64,000 bases of DNA from contig JABAKD010000029.1 of NCBI GenBank assembly GCA_012845835.1, positions 7,490,548 through 7,554,547 on the forward strand, given 5' to 3'. Numbering within the stretch: position 1 is the first letter of the stretch; each line of letters opens with the position of its first letter. The position numbers and the translations under genes are program-made. Positions 11,440 to 22,647 of the stretch are shown here, one piece after another. Below the pieces are notes generated by a model that was given only the letters and a program-made list of their open reading frames with translations, searched no databases and had not been told where the DNA came from. Source of the DNA: Undaria pinnatifida (Eukaryota; Sar; Phaeophyceae; Laminariales; Alariaceae).

Positions 11440-13311
11440 AAAAATCTAGACAGAAAGTACCGCTGTTGTTCTTTTTCGAGAAAAAAAGGCAAACAGATGT
11501 GAAGACATGAGTTATGTGGGGAATTGGGATCGAAAGAAAGATATGGAGAATGATGAACAAATATGACGGAATGTGCGAGAAGTTCCGTGATGCTGGACGG
11601 GGAAACATCCAAGTATGTTGGTATTTTACAAGGAGTTGCACAGGAATGTACACTATCACCCAACGTATTGAACGTAAAGAGTAGTGACAAAATAGTAGCA
11701 GCCGAAGCAACAAAGCAATGAGTCACGATTGGGGAAGACACGGTGTCAGGGTTGATGTTCGCGGATGATTTCGTGTTGATATCAGAAACACCCGAAGGAT
11801 TGCAGGAACAGATAGAGACGGCACTAGAGTACACTAGGAAATGGAGAGTGACAGACCGATTCTACGATAGCCCCCTCCAGAACCAGTGATTTTCGTTAAC
11901 GAGCGTTTCACGGCTGCTCGACACAAGGAAATATACCGTTGGAAAAAAAGTACCCATATAGTTTCCTGTGTGCAAAGGTCTATCGATGGATGCCGTCGGG
12001 GTGTCGAGGGACACCGCATTTCGGGAGATACAACCGGGAGTTGGTTTTAAAAAAAGTCTATTTCGGTACAGAAAAGTTGGGGGGGGTACCGTTGATCGAC
12101 TCGACAGCGAACGTCAAAACGTGCGCACTACGTAGTTGTATGTAACAGAAATAAGGTGAATCCGGTAAACTTCAGATGGAAGTGGCGAGAACATGACGAA
12201 CCGATCGTAGACCAGTACACGTACCTCGGCGTAGAGATCTCAAAGGGCTGCTCTTGGGATGCACACACAGCGAAAGCAACAGGAAAGGGTAAAGTACAAG
12301 ATTAGGCAAGATGGATGTCATCCGGACAGACTCGCAACTTGACACTGGTAATAAAATGTATATTCTGATGAATGCGATTGTATCAAGGTTAGAGTTTGCA
12401 GGAGCATTATGGGAAGGGAACGCGACGTTCGTAAAACACGTGGAAACAGTGCAGATGACAGCAGCTGAAAATACTAGGATGCTCAAGTACGACGAGTAAT
12501 ACAATGTTGAGAGCAGAGCTAGGAATGTACCCACATAAAACAAACAAAGACGTGAGAAATGTGAAATGGCAATATGATGCAAGGAATATGCCAGAAAAGA
12601 GGTTGCCAGCTGTAGCTGATAGGGCTGCATGACGGGAGAAAATATCAAAAGTACGAGCAGGAACAAGATGGGATAGCGTAGTCGAGCAAATATGGAAGGG
12701 TTTAAGTGGAGAACAAGAAAGGGTGCTGTCCGTGAAGAAGTTTGGCGGGTACAAAACAGAAGGAAACAATAAGGCAGAAGAAAGGGAAAGGCTAGCGCTA
12801 CTAAGTATGGCGATTGAGGAGAAACACTTACGAGATACACGGGGGATTGAGGGAAGATGTTGGAATGAAAACGTATTTGCACGACCCAATGGACGACGCA
12901 AAAAGCTGAAACTGCGATTTCGTGTAGGGGACCTGGACCTACCAAAGAGAAGAATGATATGTGCACAACAATAGAGAGTACGACTCGCATAGAAGGAGAA
13001 AGTAAAATATACAAGGAGGAGCGGAATGCCTTTGAGGAGGAGATGAGGAAATTTGACGAATGTGAATGTGACATGGAAGAGTTTGGTAGACTAAAGAGTA
13101 GCGAGAGAAAGATGGGTGAAATAGATGGTGGCCACAGACGGCGAAACAGGAAGTGGATACGAGTATAAGCAAAAAAATGTTCATGTAATACATGGAAAAA
13201 GCGTAATGAGCGCCCAAATGTTGGAGGTGTCTGTTTTATAGGAGTAGGAACGGTGCTCCGTCTCGAAAGGGATGCGTGGTCGATGGCCAAAGGACTAAGG
13301 CAAGCAATAGA
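11440..13311 (+). pseudogene. Non-LTR retrotransposon (LINE) remnant, RT to C-terminus
   Basis: Broken coding remains of a LINE. The segments are a reverse transcriptase piece with LDGETSKYVGILQGVAQE, then TVSGLMFADDFVLISETPEG containing the FADD catalytic box (11758-11769), then TRKWRV. Further downstream come VDQYTYLGVEISK, TVQMTAAE, RAELGMYP and KLKLRFRVGDLDLP, and finally RNERPNVGG near the end. Several stops and frameshifts make it inactive. The reading direction is the same as copy 1 of the family, and a shorter relative lies next to copy 3 in the same relative orientation, so the LINE was probably duplicated with the family. Confidence 0.85.
11855..12107. mobile_element. 248-bp insertion in the LINE with 5-bp target duplication
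   Basis: The LINE reading breaks after GACAG (11850-11854) and resumes after a second GACAG (12103-12107). The LINE beside copy 3 has no insert at this place. The inserted 248 bases have no recognisable coding capacity or TG..CA ends, so the element type is unknown. Confidence 0.6.
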
Positions 13312-16140
13312 TGAGAACCCCCCCCCTCCCCTTGTTTTGTAGAACACCGGCTCTGAAGTTCGTCCCAGGGGTTGAGCTGTCCTGCGTGTTGTGCTTTGTG
13401 GCGCAACAACGCTTTTCACACGAAAATAATAAACACAAGCGAATGTGAGCTTCTAAAATGCTGACAGATAGTGCAAGAGTATATGTGCATCTGCCTCTCT
13501 TTCGAGAGCCTCTTTTTGAGTCACCTGAAACGTCCCAACCACCACCCACGCGAAGGCGTTGACGACATTTGCCAAACACCTTGCTGCGCGAATTCCTACG
13601 AAGCTCGACATCTGTATGATACTATCTTCAACAGCGGTGTTGATATTGGTTTGATTCCATCCGTACATTCACATGGTATCTTTGAGTCCCACATGAACCC
13701 AATACTCCTACGGGCTGCTTGTAGCACATAATTTTGTTCTCTTGTCATATCGCGCTTGTCCTGAGCAAATATGTCGTATAGCGGCATTCGTGCCCCTTGG
13801 CGGACAGCCGTCAAGGACAGCCGTCAAGGACAGGAAGTAACAAACAATCCACGCTAAAACTAATACGTTACCTCCCAATAGGCTCTGACGGGTAAAGCCT
13901 AGACCATCAACAGAAAACTCTAATCTTGACGGCATCCGCCCCATTTCGACCGCCGTGCTTCGTGATGTCTTGCTCTTCCACGTACCCTACATTGCTGTTT
14001 TACGTACGCCACAGAACCACCGGTAGACGTCGAGCTGGAAGATGTCATCGGAATGCGGGATGTGGACTCGTTGCGTGGCATCGACGGCGTCTATGCAGAC
14101 GACAAAAATATCAGCCCAGCACTTGTTTTGGTCCAACTATCTATAGTACGCCACCGACAAGCTAAATGTGGAAGTCGTGCTTGTGAAGGAGATTGGCAGT
14201 CCTTATTTTTCAATGACGACATCCATTCGAGTTGTTTGGCTGAAAAACCTACCTGGGAAGGAGTGTAGCGTGTTACATTTGCAGCGTGTGGTGGAAGGGT
14301 TAAGGGAAATCATATATTTTTATTATGTTGTGATTTTTGCCAAATGGGTTTCCCAAAATTGGGTAAGTGAAATGGACGGGAACCACGGATCTCATGAGTC
14401 ATTTATTGATGAATTGAATGAGAACGAGGCAGATCATGGTGATGTTGACGATGAAGAGGAACAGGAGCAGCGGGGGGTGGGAGGAGAGTAGGAGGACGTG
14501 GACGAGGAGGCCGTGGACGAGGAGGAGGAGGAGGAGGAAGAGGAGGGGAGGAGAAGGGGGGGGGCGGAAGAGGAGCAAGATACCGCTTAGGTGGTGATGA
14601 CGACGATGATGGCGCTCACTCCTCCCCGGGACCAGACTCGAGACTTGCTTCCACTGCGACGGCGATCTGTTTTTCGTGACCCCCCTCCCCCCGATTGTTT
14701 GTGTCTGTGTGTGACGATGTTCTCCATTCTTCCACTGCGGTCAATTGGTCCATTCCACGCAGTAAGCGAACCACTGCCTTATGATCGATTGATGGATGCC
14801 ACGGGGTTAGCAAACAGGTGCCAGGCGGCTCAACCCATCATTACTGCATGATGTCACCCATTTCGTTGAACGCTATCAGTCATCATCTCGCTAGTTGATT
14901 GATGATGCCATCATAGCGGGACGTTTGCTTGCTTAGTCCGAAGTGTCAATCGTGAAGAGCAGTGCGCAAGTAGATAATAATTTCATAAACAAAAAACAAG
15001 TTGAGGAGGACGGAGGGGGGAGGGGGAGGGGTTGGGGAGGGGGGGGGGGATGCTCATGTCATGCATGGCCGTAGTCGTATGACCATAGACCCTCCTCGTA
15101 CCCGCACAATGCAGGGACGGGGCACGTTGGGGTTTTACCGACCAAGCAGACATCGTGTGCACCAAGAGCAAAGCGCCATTAGGTGTTCAGTGAGTCTCAC
15201 GAAGGGTAAGCTACATCCTACTAACAGCCCGAGCTGCGAATATACGGCAGGGAGGGGATAACGAAGGGCAGCAATGGGAAATATAAGCTACCTAATATAC
15301 AAGAGCTGCGTAGGGGGCGGGGTCGTAATTTTCCTACTGTAGTCTAGGATGGAGGAAGCGAGGAAGAGGAACTGATCGTGGGGAGGGCAGCCGGGGGAGA
15401 GAGCGGCGGGTTTCTCGCCTGGCGAAAGGCATGCCGTGAAAAAAAAATACTTGTTGTTTACTTGTTCTTTGAACGCAAACTGAACCCCGGGGAAACTTAT
15501 GTCGTGGGGGGAGGTAACCATACCGAGCACACAAAAAGAAGAGGCAGCAGTTTTGTTTTCAATCAATGTCAATCACTAGCTCTTGTCTCTCGCGGCGCAA
15601 CCGGTCCGTAAAAATGCACGCCCCCTGCAGTATGGGGTACTCTGTGCAGCGTTAACATCACACGTTAGGTGAAGGTGGCATGATGATGGTAATGATGATG
15701 GCGATGGTGATAACAACGATGATAATAGTGATGCTAATGATGGCGATGATGATGACTAACGACGATTAACGATGATGCAGGAAGCAAGCGCGCAGAAAGA
15801 AAACACCAGACACAATACAACAAAAACAGCTCAACCCAACAAACAAACGTCGAAGTCAATTAATGGGTCTGAATATTTCTTGTTGCTGCATTTTCTGATG
15901 TCTGACAGCATGTATATGCATTTGACGAGCACGATATACTACACGAGTTTACTTTCTAAGCTCTTATTGTCAACTCGTACGAGATTCTTCATGGCAATGT
16001 TCTCTATTCGTTAGGAATGACCTGCATGACGTTCTGCAACCACAAACCACGGCCACAGGTGAAGGAGATGCCTCCCGCCGCCCCCCTCCAGGTCGCGGTA
16101 CTCGTATAATAGTCATGCTTCGCTTATTCTCGACATAGCG
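13312..16140. other. Unassigned region between LINE and Copia
   Basis: Only weak candidates. A broken protein-like stretch lies at 14014-14491 on +, with at least two frames and an acidic end rich in Asp/Glu. A GAGGAGG-rich purine tract lies at about 14490-14560, and an imperfect GAT/ATG repeat at about 15680-15780. I recognise no domain in the open frames. Confidence 0.4.
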
Positions 16141-16521
16141 TGTTCGTGATGGCGGCCGTGTGTATCGACTGAGTTGCGGTAGAACATCTGATTGGATGAT
16201 TTGAGTAGCGGAACTGTCGATCTGAGGTTCGGTAGATTGTACACACCTAAGGTTTATACATTGGACCGTAGGAGTATGTATGGTACATCGGACAAATGTC
16301 AGGTAGAATACTCCCGTATTGTTGCTAGAGGTCGGATTAACGGCTTATTGCCGTGATCGGTGCGTTGCATTGGTCCGATTGTGTGCATCTTTCCGAAGTG
16401 GCGTGGGAGCCCGCAGTCTTTGTGCTCGCCCCACTCGTTCACTCCACTTCCCGACCTGTCTCTCCAGATCAAGGTATCATTAATACAATCTCTTCCTCCA
16501 GAAGTCACGGATTTACCAACA
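16141..16521 (+). repeat. Copia 5' LTR (381 bp)
   Basis: Starts TGTTCGTGATGGCGGCC and ends CCAACA. It is a direct repeat of the 3' LTR but lacks about 46 bases that the 3' copy has after CTGAGGTT, consistent with a deletion between short direct repeats. Confidence 0.9.
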
Positions 16522-16609
16522 TGCTATAGCGCATCAGTCGGCTGCTACTTCGTCCCCCTGGACTTGCTCGACTGGTCTGTGGAGGAAGGCTTGATCACCC
16601 TGCCTCATC

Positions 16610-17684
16610 ATGGCTGAACTGGGGAACGAGAATCCTGCGGTCAACCCATCTCAGGATGGATCGCAGGAGGTTGGTGAGAGGAGATGGGTTATTTATAGAC
16701 ACAATTGTCTGAGCTTGCGACTTTAGTGTCATCTCAGCAAGATCTACTTAAGTCGCTCGATGAGATGCAGCAAGGGAAGGAAGTGGAGACCTCTGGTTCT
16801 GAGCGTGTTGCACCTAGATATGCCGAACTAGAGGCTGGTGCGCACCAATCGGGTGCCACCGGCGGGGCCGCGGGAAGTACAGGCGGCGATGCCCAAGGCT
16901 TTGGCGTGTCCAGCATGCGGGTTGGGAGTAGGAATGTGAGCTCAGGCCTGAACCCCCATGTATCTGCTGAAAATCGTTCCTCTGTTCCTGCAATAAACTT
17001 TGGTTCGATTCACGAGACTGTCGGTAGGGCTGCTGTAGGTAGCCAGTCCGCTGTTCCGCCCGCTCCTTCTATGTCGAGTGAGTGATGGGAAAACGTCGCC
17101 AGTGGAAACACACTGATTCCTGGGGCTGGCATTACTAACACAGGAGAGAAGTTGGGTAGGGATCCTTTTAAAGTTCCCAAAGCTCCTGTTTTTGACGGCA
17201 GCGGCGTGTCGTACCCCTCATGGTCGCAGACCTTCTGCTGAGTGCCCGACACGACAACTTGTATGAGGCGTTTGTTTCCGAGATTGCGATTCCGATTGCA
17301 AACATTGGTTTTGACTTGACCCCCTGGATAGAGAAGGGTTTCAATGTGGGTGTGATTCGTCAGGCGGAGATGGCTTGGTGGTTTCTGTTGGACTGCTTGA
17401 AGAAGGATAGTCTGAAAACCATGGCTAGGCACGCTGGTTCCCCCAGCAAGGCGTTTCGTGTGCTAAATGATTTTTTTATGCCGTTGAGCCAGAGTCAGAT
17501 TCGCGTGCAAGAGGAGAAACTGAAGTCACTGCGCAAGAATTCGAACGAAAACCCCGCAACCTTCTTCGCGTCCATGAGAGAGACGCTTGGTGTTCTGCAA
17601 ATACTTGAAGTCAAGAAAGATTACAGGGAGGTGTGCAATCTGATGCTTGAAGGGCTGTCGCACAAGTACAAGGACTTTGCGTGA
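16610..17684 (+). pseudogene. Copia gag, capsid region
   Basis: The start is probably ATG at 16610 (MAELGNENPAV). The frame shifts before 16705, where TLVSSQQDLLKSLDEMQQ follows, hits a TGA near 17085, and resumes as the capsid-like region from about 17220 (LLLSARHDNLYEAFVSEIA to GLSHKYKDF), resembling the UBN2-type gag of Copia elements. It packages element RNA in active relatives; here it is broken. Confidence 0.75.
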
Positions 17685-17869
17685 GACTCTTGTAGTGTTC
17701 TGTCCGAATGACCCATCGTTCATCGAGATTAAAGTGCGTGAGCGTCACCTAGACTTGCAGGCACAGGGTGGTTCGAAGAAGTACAGTAGTGTTGCTCTGC
17801 TGTCTAGGACTGAGAGGAAGAGAAGCAAGAAGCACAACAACAAGCCGAAGTGTAGTCCGAGTCTGATTC

Positions 17870-18326
17870 GTCCAAGAAAAAGACTTTTCAGGGCAAGTGT
17901 TTCAAGTGTTGGGAGAAGGGTCACTTGAGGAAGGACTGCCTGGATCACATCATCGCTCATCCCACAAAGACTGGGAAATCCGAGGCCGACGAGGGTGAGA
18001 GCGGTGAGAAGTCTGACGTTTCTTATTTGGAGTGTCTGCTAGCACGCCGGAATGACGTGATTGTGCAGATATGTGAAGAGTTGGGCAGTATGATGTATGA
18101 TGTTTCTGGTTTGAAGTGTTTGCTAACATCACGAGATGATCTGATTTTGAGTGCTGTCAACAAGGATATGATCATGAACGATGTTAACAAGTCTAAGTAT
18201 TTCGAGGATTGGTGTGCGGACACGGGCACTGCTTTTCACATGACAGACTCTGTCGCTTGCATGAAGGATTTGAAGCCTTGCCAGAAGAACGTTAACGGGA
18301 TTGGTGGCGTGTCTTGTAAGGTATAA
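17870..18326 (+). pseudogene. Copia zinc knuckle and protease
   Basis: A CCHC zinc knuckle CFKCWEKGHLRKDC (C-X2-C-X4-H-X4-C) lies at 17898-17939, and an aspartic protease active site WCADTGTAFHMT near 18210-18240 in the same frame. A TAA at 18324-18326 interrupts the polyprotein before the integrase part. Confidence 0.8.
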
Positions 18327-18344
18327 TTCTCTGGAACACTGAAG

Positions 18345-19590
18345 TTGGTGTTTGTGACTGCTGACAGCGAGTTTTCAGTAGAGCTGAAGAACGTGTTGCA
18401 CTCCCCCAACTCGGGATACAACCTCTTTTCTCCGAGCGCAGAGTTTGATGGCGAGTCATGGAATGGTCTTGGTGGTCCTGATGGTGTTATGACTGCTTTT
18501 CAAGGACAAGTCACTTTTCAGAACTTCGATGGCATGCTGATTACGACTGCGTATCGTCTAGGAGAAGACTCTATTGGTACGGTGTTGGCTGCCCTCACTC
18601 CTTCAAACCCCAAGCATGAAACCACGATGGATGTGAACGAGTTCCACAACATTTATGCTCATTCGCACGAGGGATTGCTTCGTACTACTGCAAAGCGACT
18701 AGGTACCGAGTTGGTTGGCGACATGCATGCTTGTACGGGATGTTCAATGTCGAAGGCTATCAGAAAGGAATTTCTCATGAAACTAAACGTGGATCAGATA
18801 AAAAGTTGGGCAGAGTTTTGGTTGACCTGGGAGGGAGGAAGGACGTTGCGTCCGTAGGGGGTAAGCATTACCCCATGATTGTGAAGGATGATATCACAAG
18901 GCGTGCATGGATGTGTTTCCTGATAAATAAATCAGACGCTTGCAGTGCTTTCCGAAGTTTTCTTGCGAGTGTGCCCGCTGATGGGATCCCATCATTGGTT
19001 GAGATTGTTCGATCTGACAATGGAGGGGAGTTTTCCGGGGGGGAATCCCCATCTGTGTGCAATGAGCTTTTGATCAAACAAGAGTTCACTCCGGCTTATA
19101 GTCCGCAATATAATGGTGTTGCAGAGCGTGGGTTGGGATTGATCGAGGAGGCCGCGATGGCGGCTCGTATTCAGGCGAAGGTTTTTTTTGGGCATGTGCA
19201 GTTAACTAAGACTGACAAACTCTGGGCTGAAGCTATGCACTGGGCTGCAAAGCAATGGACCACACTGAATGCTCTGCTAACCCTGACTCTAAGTCACCGT
19301 ATGAGATATGGTATGGAGAACCTCGTCCTGCTAGACCGTATCCGTTTTTGAAACAGGCGTACTGCCGGTGGCAGCGACCGTCGAAGCTGTTACCGAAGGG
19401 TGAGAATTGCTTTCATGTCGATCCTTCGAGAGACCACCCCCGTGATTGTCATAGAGTACTTACGAGGGCTGGGACTATTGAGAAAACGAGAGATGTGACG
19501 TGGGAGGTGTTGCCGTCACTGCTCCCTCCACTGCAACCTTTCCTTGCCGACAGAGATCGCAGAGGAGGGAGGGGGGGAAAGTGACGACGA
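18345..19590 (+). pseudogene. Copia integrase
   Basis: The GAG-pre-integrase zinc region (FHNIYAHSHEGLL to HACTGC, about 18640-18745) is followed after a frameshift near 18800 by the integrase core: RVLVDLGG with the first Asp, IVRSDNGGEF with the second (about 19008-19035), AERGLGLIEEAA with the Glu. Another shift near 19260 leads to SPYEIWYGEPRP and the C-terminal WEVLPS-type linker. It integrates cDNA in active elements; it is inactive here. Confidence 0.82.
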
Positions 19591-20181
19591 TGTAGAAGCC
19601 GAGGTATGGCCGATTGTTGCGAGAGGAGTTGCCCACACACTTTTAAGACATGATGTAACGGCTTCTGGTGCAGGAATCGATGAGGTTGTCAGTGTTGATG
19701 CAGGCAGTGTAGGCCAATCCCCCTCTGTTCCATCTTCCCCCTCTGAACCGTCTTCGCCGGTGAACAATTCCTCTGATAGAGCAGCTCCCTCTGTGTCTTC
19801 TCCAGCGCCTGAGACTGATGGGGAGGGGCAGGGAGGGCAGGAGGCAGGGGAGGTAGAGATGGGTAATCCGGGAGGGGATGATGAGGTAGAGTCGATTGGG
19901 CCGGGAGGGCATGATGATGTAGAGTCCATTGGGTCGGGAGGGCCGGTAGAGGCGGAGGCACCCCCTCCAGCCGCTCGTCGTCCGCGGCATGTTGCTGAGC
20001 TCGCTGACTTTAATACTCCTGCGCGTGAGAATGATGAAGTAAGAGACGGTAGAACTCGCGCGCAAACCCGTGCAGTTAACCAACAGAGCGTACCCGGCCT
20101 TGTGGCCACCCTAGGACCCATCTCCGCGTCAGGGATAGTATATGCACTTGTAGCGAGCAGAGAACAGGTCACGAAATCGAA
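19544..20181 (+). pseudogene. Copia integrase-RT linker
   Basis: Low-complexity Ser/Pro/Glu/Gly-rich segment between integrase and RT, with repeats of the type GNPGGDDEVESIG / GGHDDVESIG. It then leads into RARTQTRA-like basic residues. Typical of the variable region in this position of Copia polyproteins. Confidence 0.6.
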
Positions 20182-21771
20182 TTGCCTAAAGAACTGGTTC
20201 AGGATGTTGAGTCAGAGCCTGGTAGCTATAAAGAAGCCCAGCAATCAAAGTACGCCAAGATTTGGGAGGTAGCCAGGTCTGCCGAAATTGAAGGTTTGAT
20301 AAGAGCAGGAACGTTCACGTTAGCAATAAAGGTCCCAGTAGGCTGTAATGTGACTGATGCTATGTGGGTCTACAAATGGAAAGCAGACGAAACAGGGAAG
20401 ATAGTAAAGACCAAGGCTGGGCTTGTAGCGAAGGCCTTCAAGCAGAAGTTTGATGTGGACTATCTTGAGACCTTCTCGCCTACCGCAAATGCTGCATCTC
20501 AGCGATTGTTATTAAGAGTAGCGTTGGCATGCAAGTACAACTTGGAATTGCTCCACTGGGATATTGAGCAAGCGTTCGTTCAGCCGGAATTGGATCACGA
20601 AGTGTTCATGAAGTTGCCTCCTGGCTGCGGTTCGATTCCAGGAAAGGTTGCCCGTTTAAACAAGAGTTTGTACGGATTGAAGCAGGCATCTAGAACATTC
20701 TACAAGAGGCTAGTGTCGGACCTGAAGAGGATTGGTTTCGAGCAGTCTATGTCTGACCTCTGTGCCCTGCGTTTCATGATGGGAGCCGAGGTGGTGGGGA
20801 TGGTCGCGATTCACGTGGATGATATTCTGTAGGCAGGAATTAAGAGTCTGGCTAAGGTAGTTGTGGGAGCAATAGGTGACTCTCTTCCTACGAATATTTT
20901 GGGTGAGGTCAAGTTCTTTCTTGGTTACAAATTCATTCGCGACCGCGAGGCTGGCACGATTGAGATTTCTCAAGAGAGTTACATCAGGAGTGTTCTCGAC
21001 ATATCCAATACTTGTCGCACCAGCTCGATCCCTGCTTCCCTTGCCAACGATAACAGGTCCTTGAAGGAGGATGAGGGGGCAGGAGATGTGCCATTCCGAG
21101 AGGTGGTGGGGAGCCTAATATGGATCGCCAGCCAGACGAGGCCCGACATCTCGAATGCTGTGCGGGCTGTGGCGAGGCACTCTCACGAGCCAAAGAGAAG
21201 CCACCGCAAGGCAGCCCAGAAGATCCTGAATTATCTTCTGGAAACGGCGCATCTAACTCTGAAGTTCAAGCAGGACAATTCGGTAGGCGTAGGCACGTTG
21301 GTGTACGTAGATGCCGACTTTGCGAGCAAGGCCACTGACCGTAGATCAGTTTCGGGAGCGATGGTGTTTATTGCTGCGATGCTTGTGGTTTGGATTTCTA
21401 GGACGCAGAAATGCGTTTCACAGTCGACTGCTGAAGCAGAGTATCTTGCGATGGGCGATGGTGTGAAGGAGGCTCTGTTTGTGAACGGGATGCTTCAGTT
21501 CCTGAGGCCTAGTAGGAAGCCTCGTAAGATCGACGTCCTTGAGAACAACGAAGGAGCGATTGCGCTTGCAGAGAATGCGCTTAGCTCGAGTAGGAGTAAG
21601 CACATCGATGCGAGGCACCACTTTCTTAGGAACTAGACCGAGGAGGGTGTGATCGAGGCCACGCATGTTCCCAGCGAAAAACAGCATGCGGACATCCTCA
21701 TGAAGGCTCTGCCGAGAGATCTTTTTGAAGTTCACCGCGACTTTGCACTTGGCTCGAGGGATGAGAAGTAG
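20182..21771 (+). pseudogene. Copia reverse transcriptase and RNase H
   Basis: One continuous frame. RT motifs: WVYKWKADETGKI, then DYLETFSPTA, LHWDIEQAFVQ, LNKSLYGLKQASR and AIHVDDIL (the usual YVDD box, here HVDD). TAG at 20830-20832 follows immediately. RNase H: VGSLIWIASQTRPDIS, then VYVDADFASKATDRRSVSG, STAEAEYLA, ENNEGAIAL and SKHIDARHHF. A second TAG is at 21634-21636; the terminal stop is at 21769. Apart from these stops the domain is well preserved, suggesting moderate age. Confidence 0.9.
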
Positions 21772-21855
21772 AAGTCTGAGTTGTACATTTTTTGTTGTAT
21801 GTTTTTCTTTGATATATATTTTTGGTCTGGTAGGTACAACAGCCCCTAGGGAGGG

Positions 21856-22283
21856 TGTTCGTGATAGCGGCCGTGTGTATTGACTGAGTTGCGGTAGAAC
21901 AACTGATTGGATGATTTGAATAGCGGAACTGTCGATCTGAGGTTGCCGAGCTAGCACATAGGGATACTCTTCGTGGTGCTGCGGTAGTTCGGCAGATTGT
22001 ACACACCTAAGAGTTATACATTGGACCGTAGGAGTATGTATGGTATATTGGACCATTGTCAGGTAGAATACTCCCGTATTGTTGCTAGAGGTCGGATTAA
22101 CGGCTTATTGCCGTGATCGGTACGTTGCATTGGTCCGATTGTGTGCATCTTTCCGAAGTGGCGTGGGAGCTCGCAGCCTTTGTGCTCGCCCCACTCGTTC
22201 ACTCCACTTCCCGACCTGTCTCTCCGGATCAAGGTCTCATTAATACAGTATCCCTTTCTCCAGAAGTCACGGATTTGCTAACA
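21856..22283 (+). repeat. Copia 3' LTR (428 bp)
   Basis: Begins TGTTCGTGATAGCGG directly after the polypurine tract and ends GCTAACA. It matches the 5' LTR over its length except for the segment that the 5' copy has lost. Confidence 0.9.
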
Positions 22284-22647
22284 AATATACCCCCATACGG
22301 ACGACGCGATTGGCCGAAACCACCTGCTTGCGGGTACACCCTGTATGCCTACTACAGTCAGAAGATCTTTTGTGCTGGAATTGTTTCCATAAACAGCATT
22401 GTCGGGTTTTCTGGTCCCAATCGAACACCAGAAATACGCTATGTACCACAATACCTCGTGCGTCATGATCAGGGCTTGACAGTTGAGATATACTGCTGTA
22501 GCATACTATTCGTCAAGGAGCAATATTGGTGTTGTAGAGACCATTTCCGACAATTTGTTGTCCCCCTGAGCAAAACGACTCGAGCTTATCGATAAACAAT
22601 GAGGCGAGCTCTACCTATATACGGAGTAGATACCTGGTACTATTTTA
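22284..22647. other. Short unassigned spacer
   Basis: Between the Copia 3' LTR and the next transposon. No supported gene or repeat is seen. Confidence 0.4.

Larger units (their letters stand above)
16141..22283 (+). mobile_element. Degenerate Ty1/Copia LTR retrotransposon
   Basis: A 6.1-kb element with both LTRs and the Copia order gag, protease, integrase, reverse transcriptase, RNase H. Frames are broken by stops and shifts in gag and integrase, while the RT-RNase H part is one frame with only two internal TAGs. A polypurine tract (AGGGAGGG) directly precedes the 3' LTR. No matching target duplication is visible (TAGCG before, AATAT after), so an end may have been altered. It is not autonomous. 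Confidence 0.92.
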
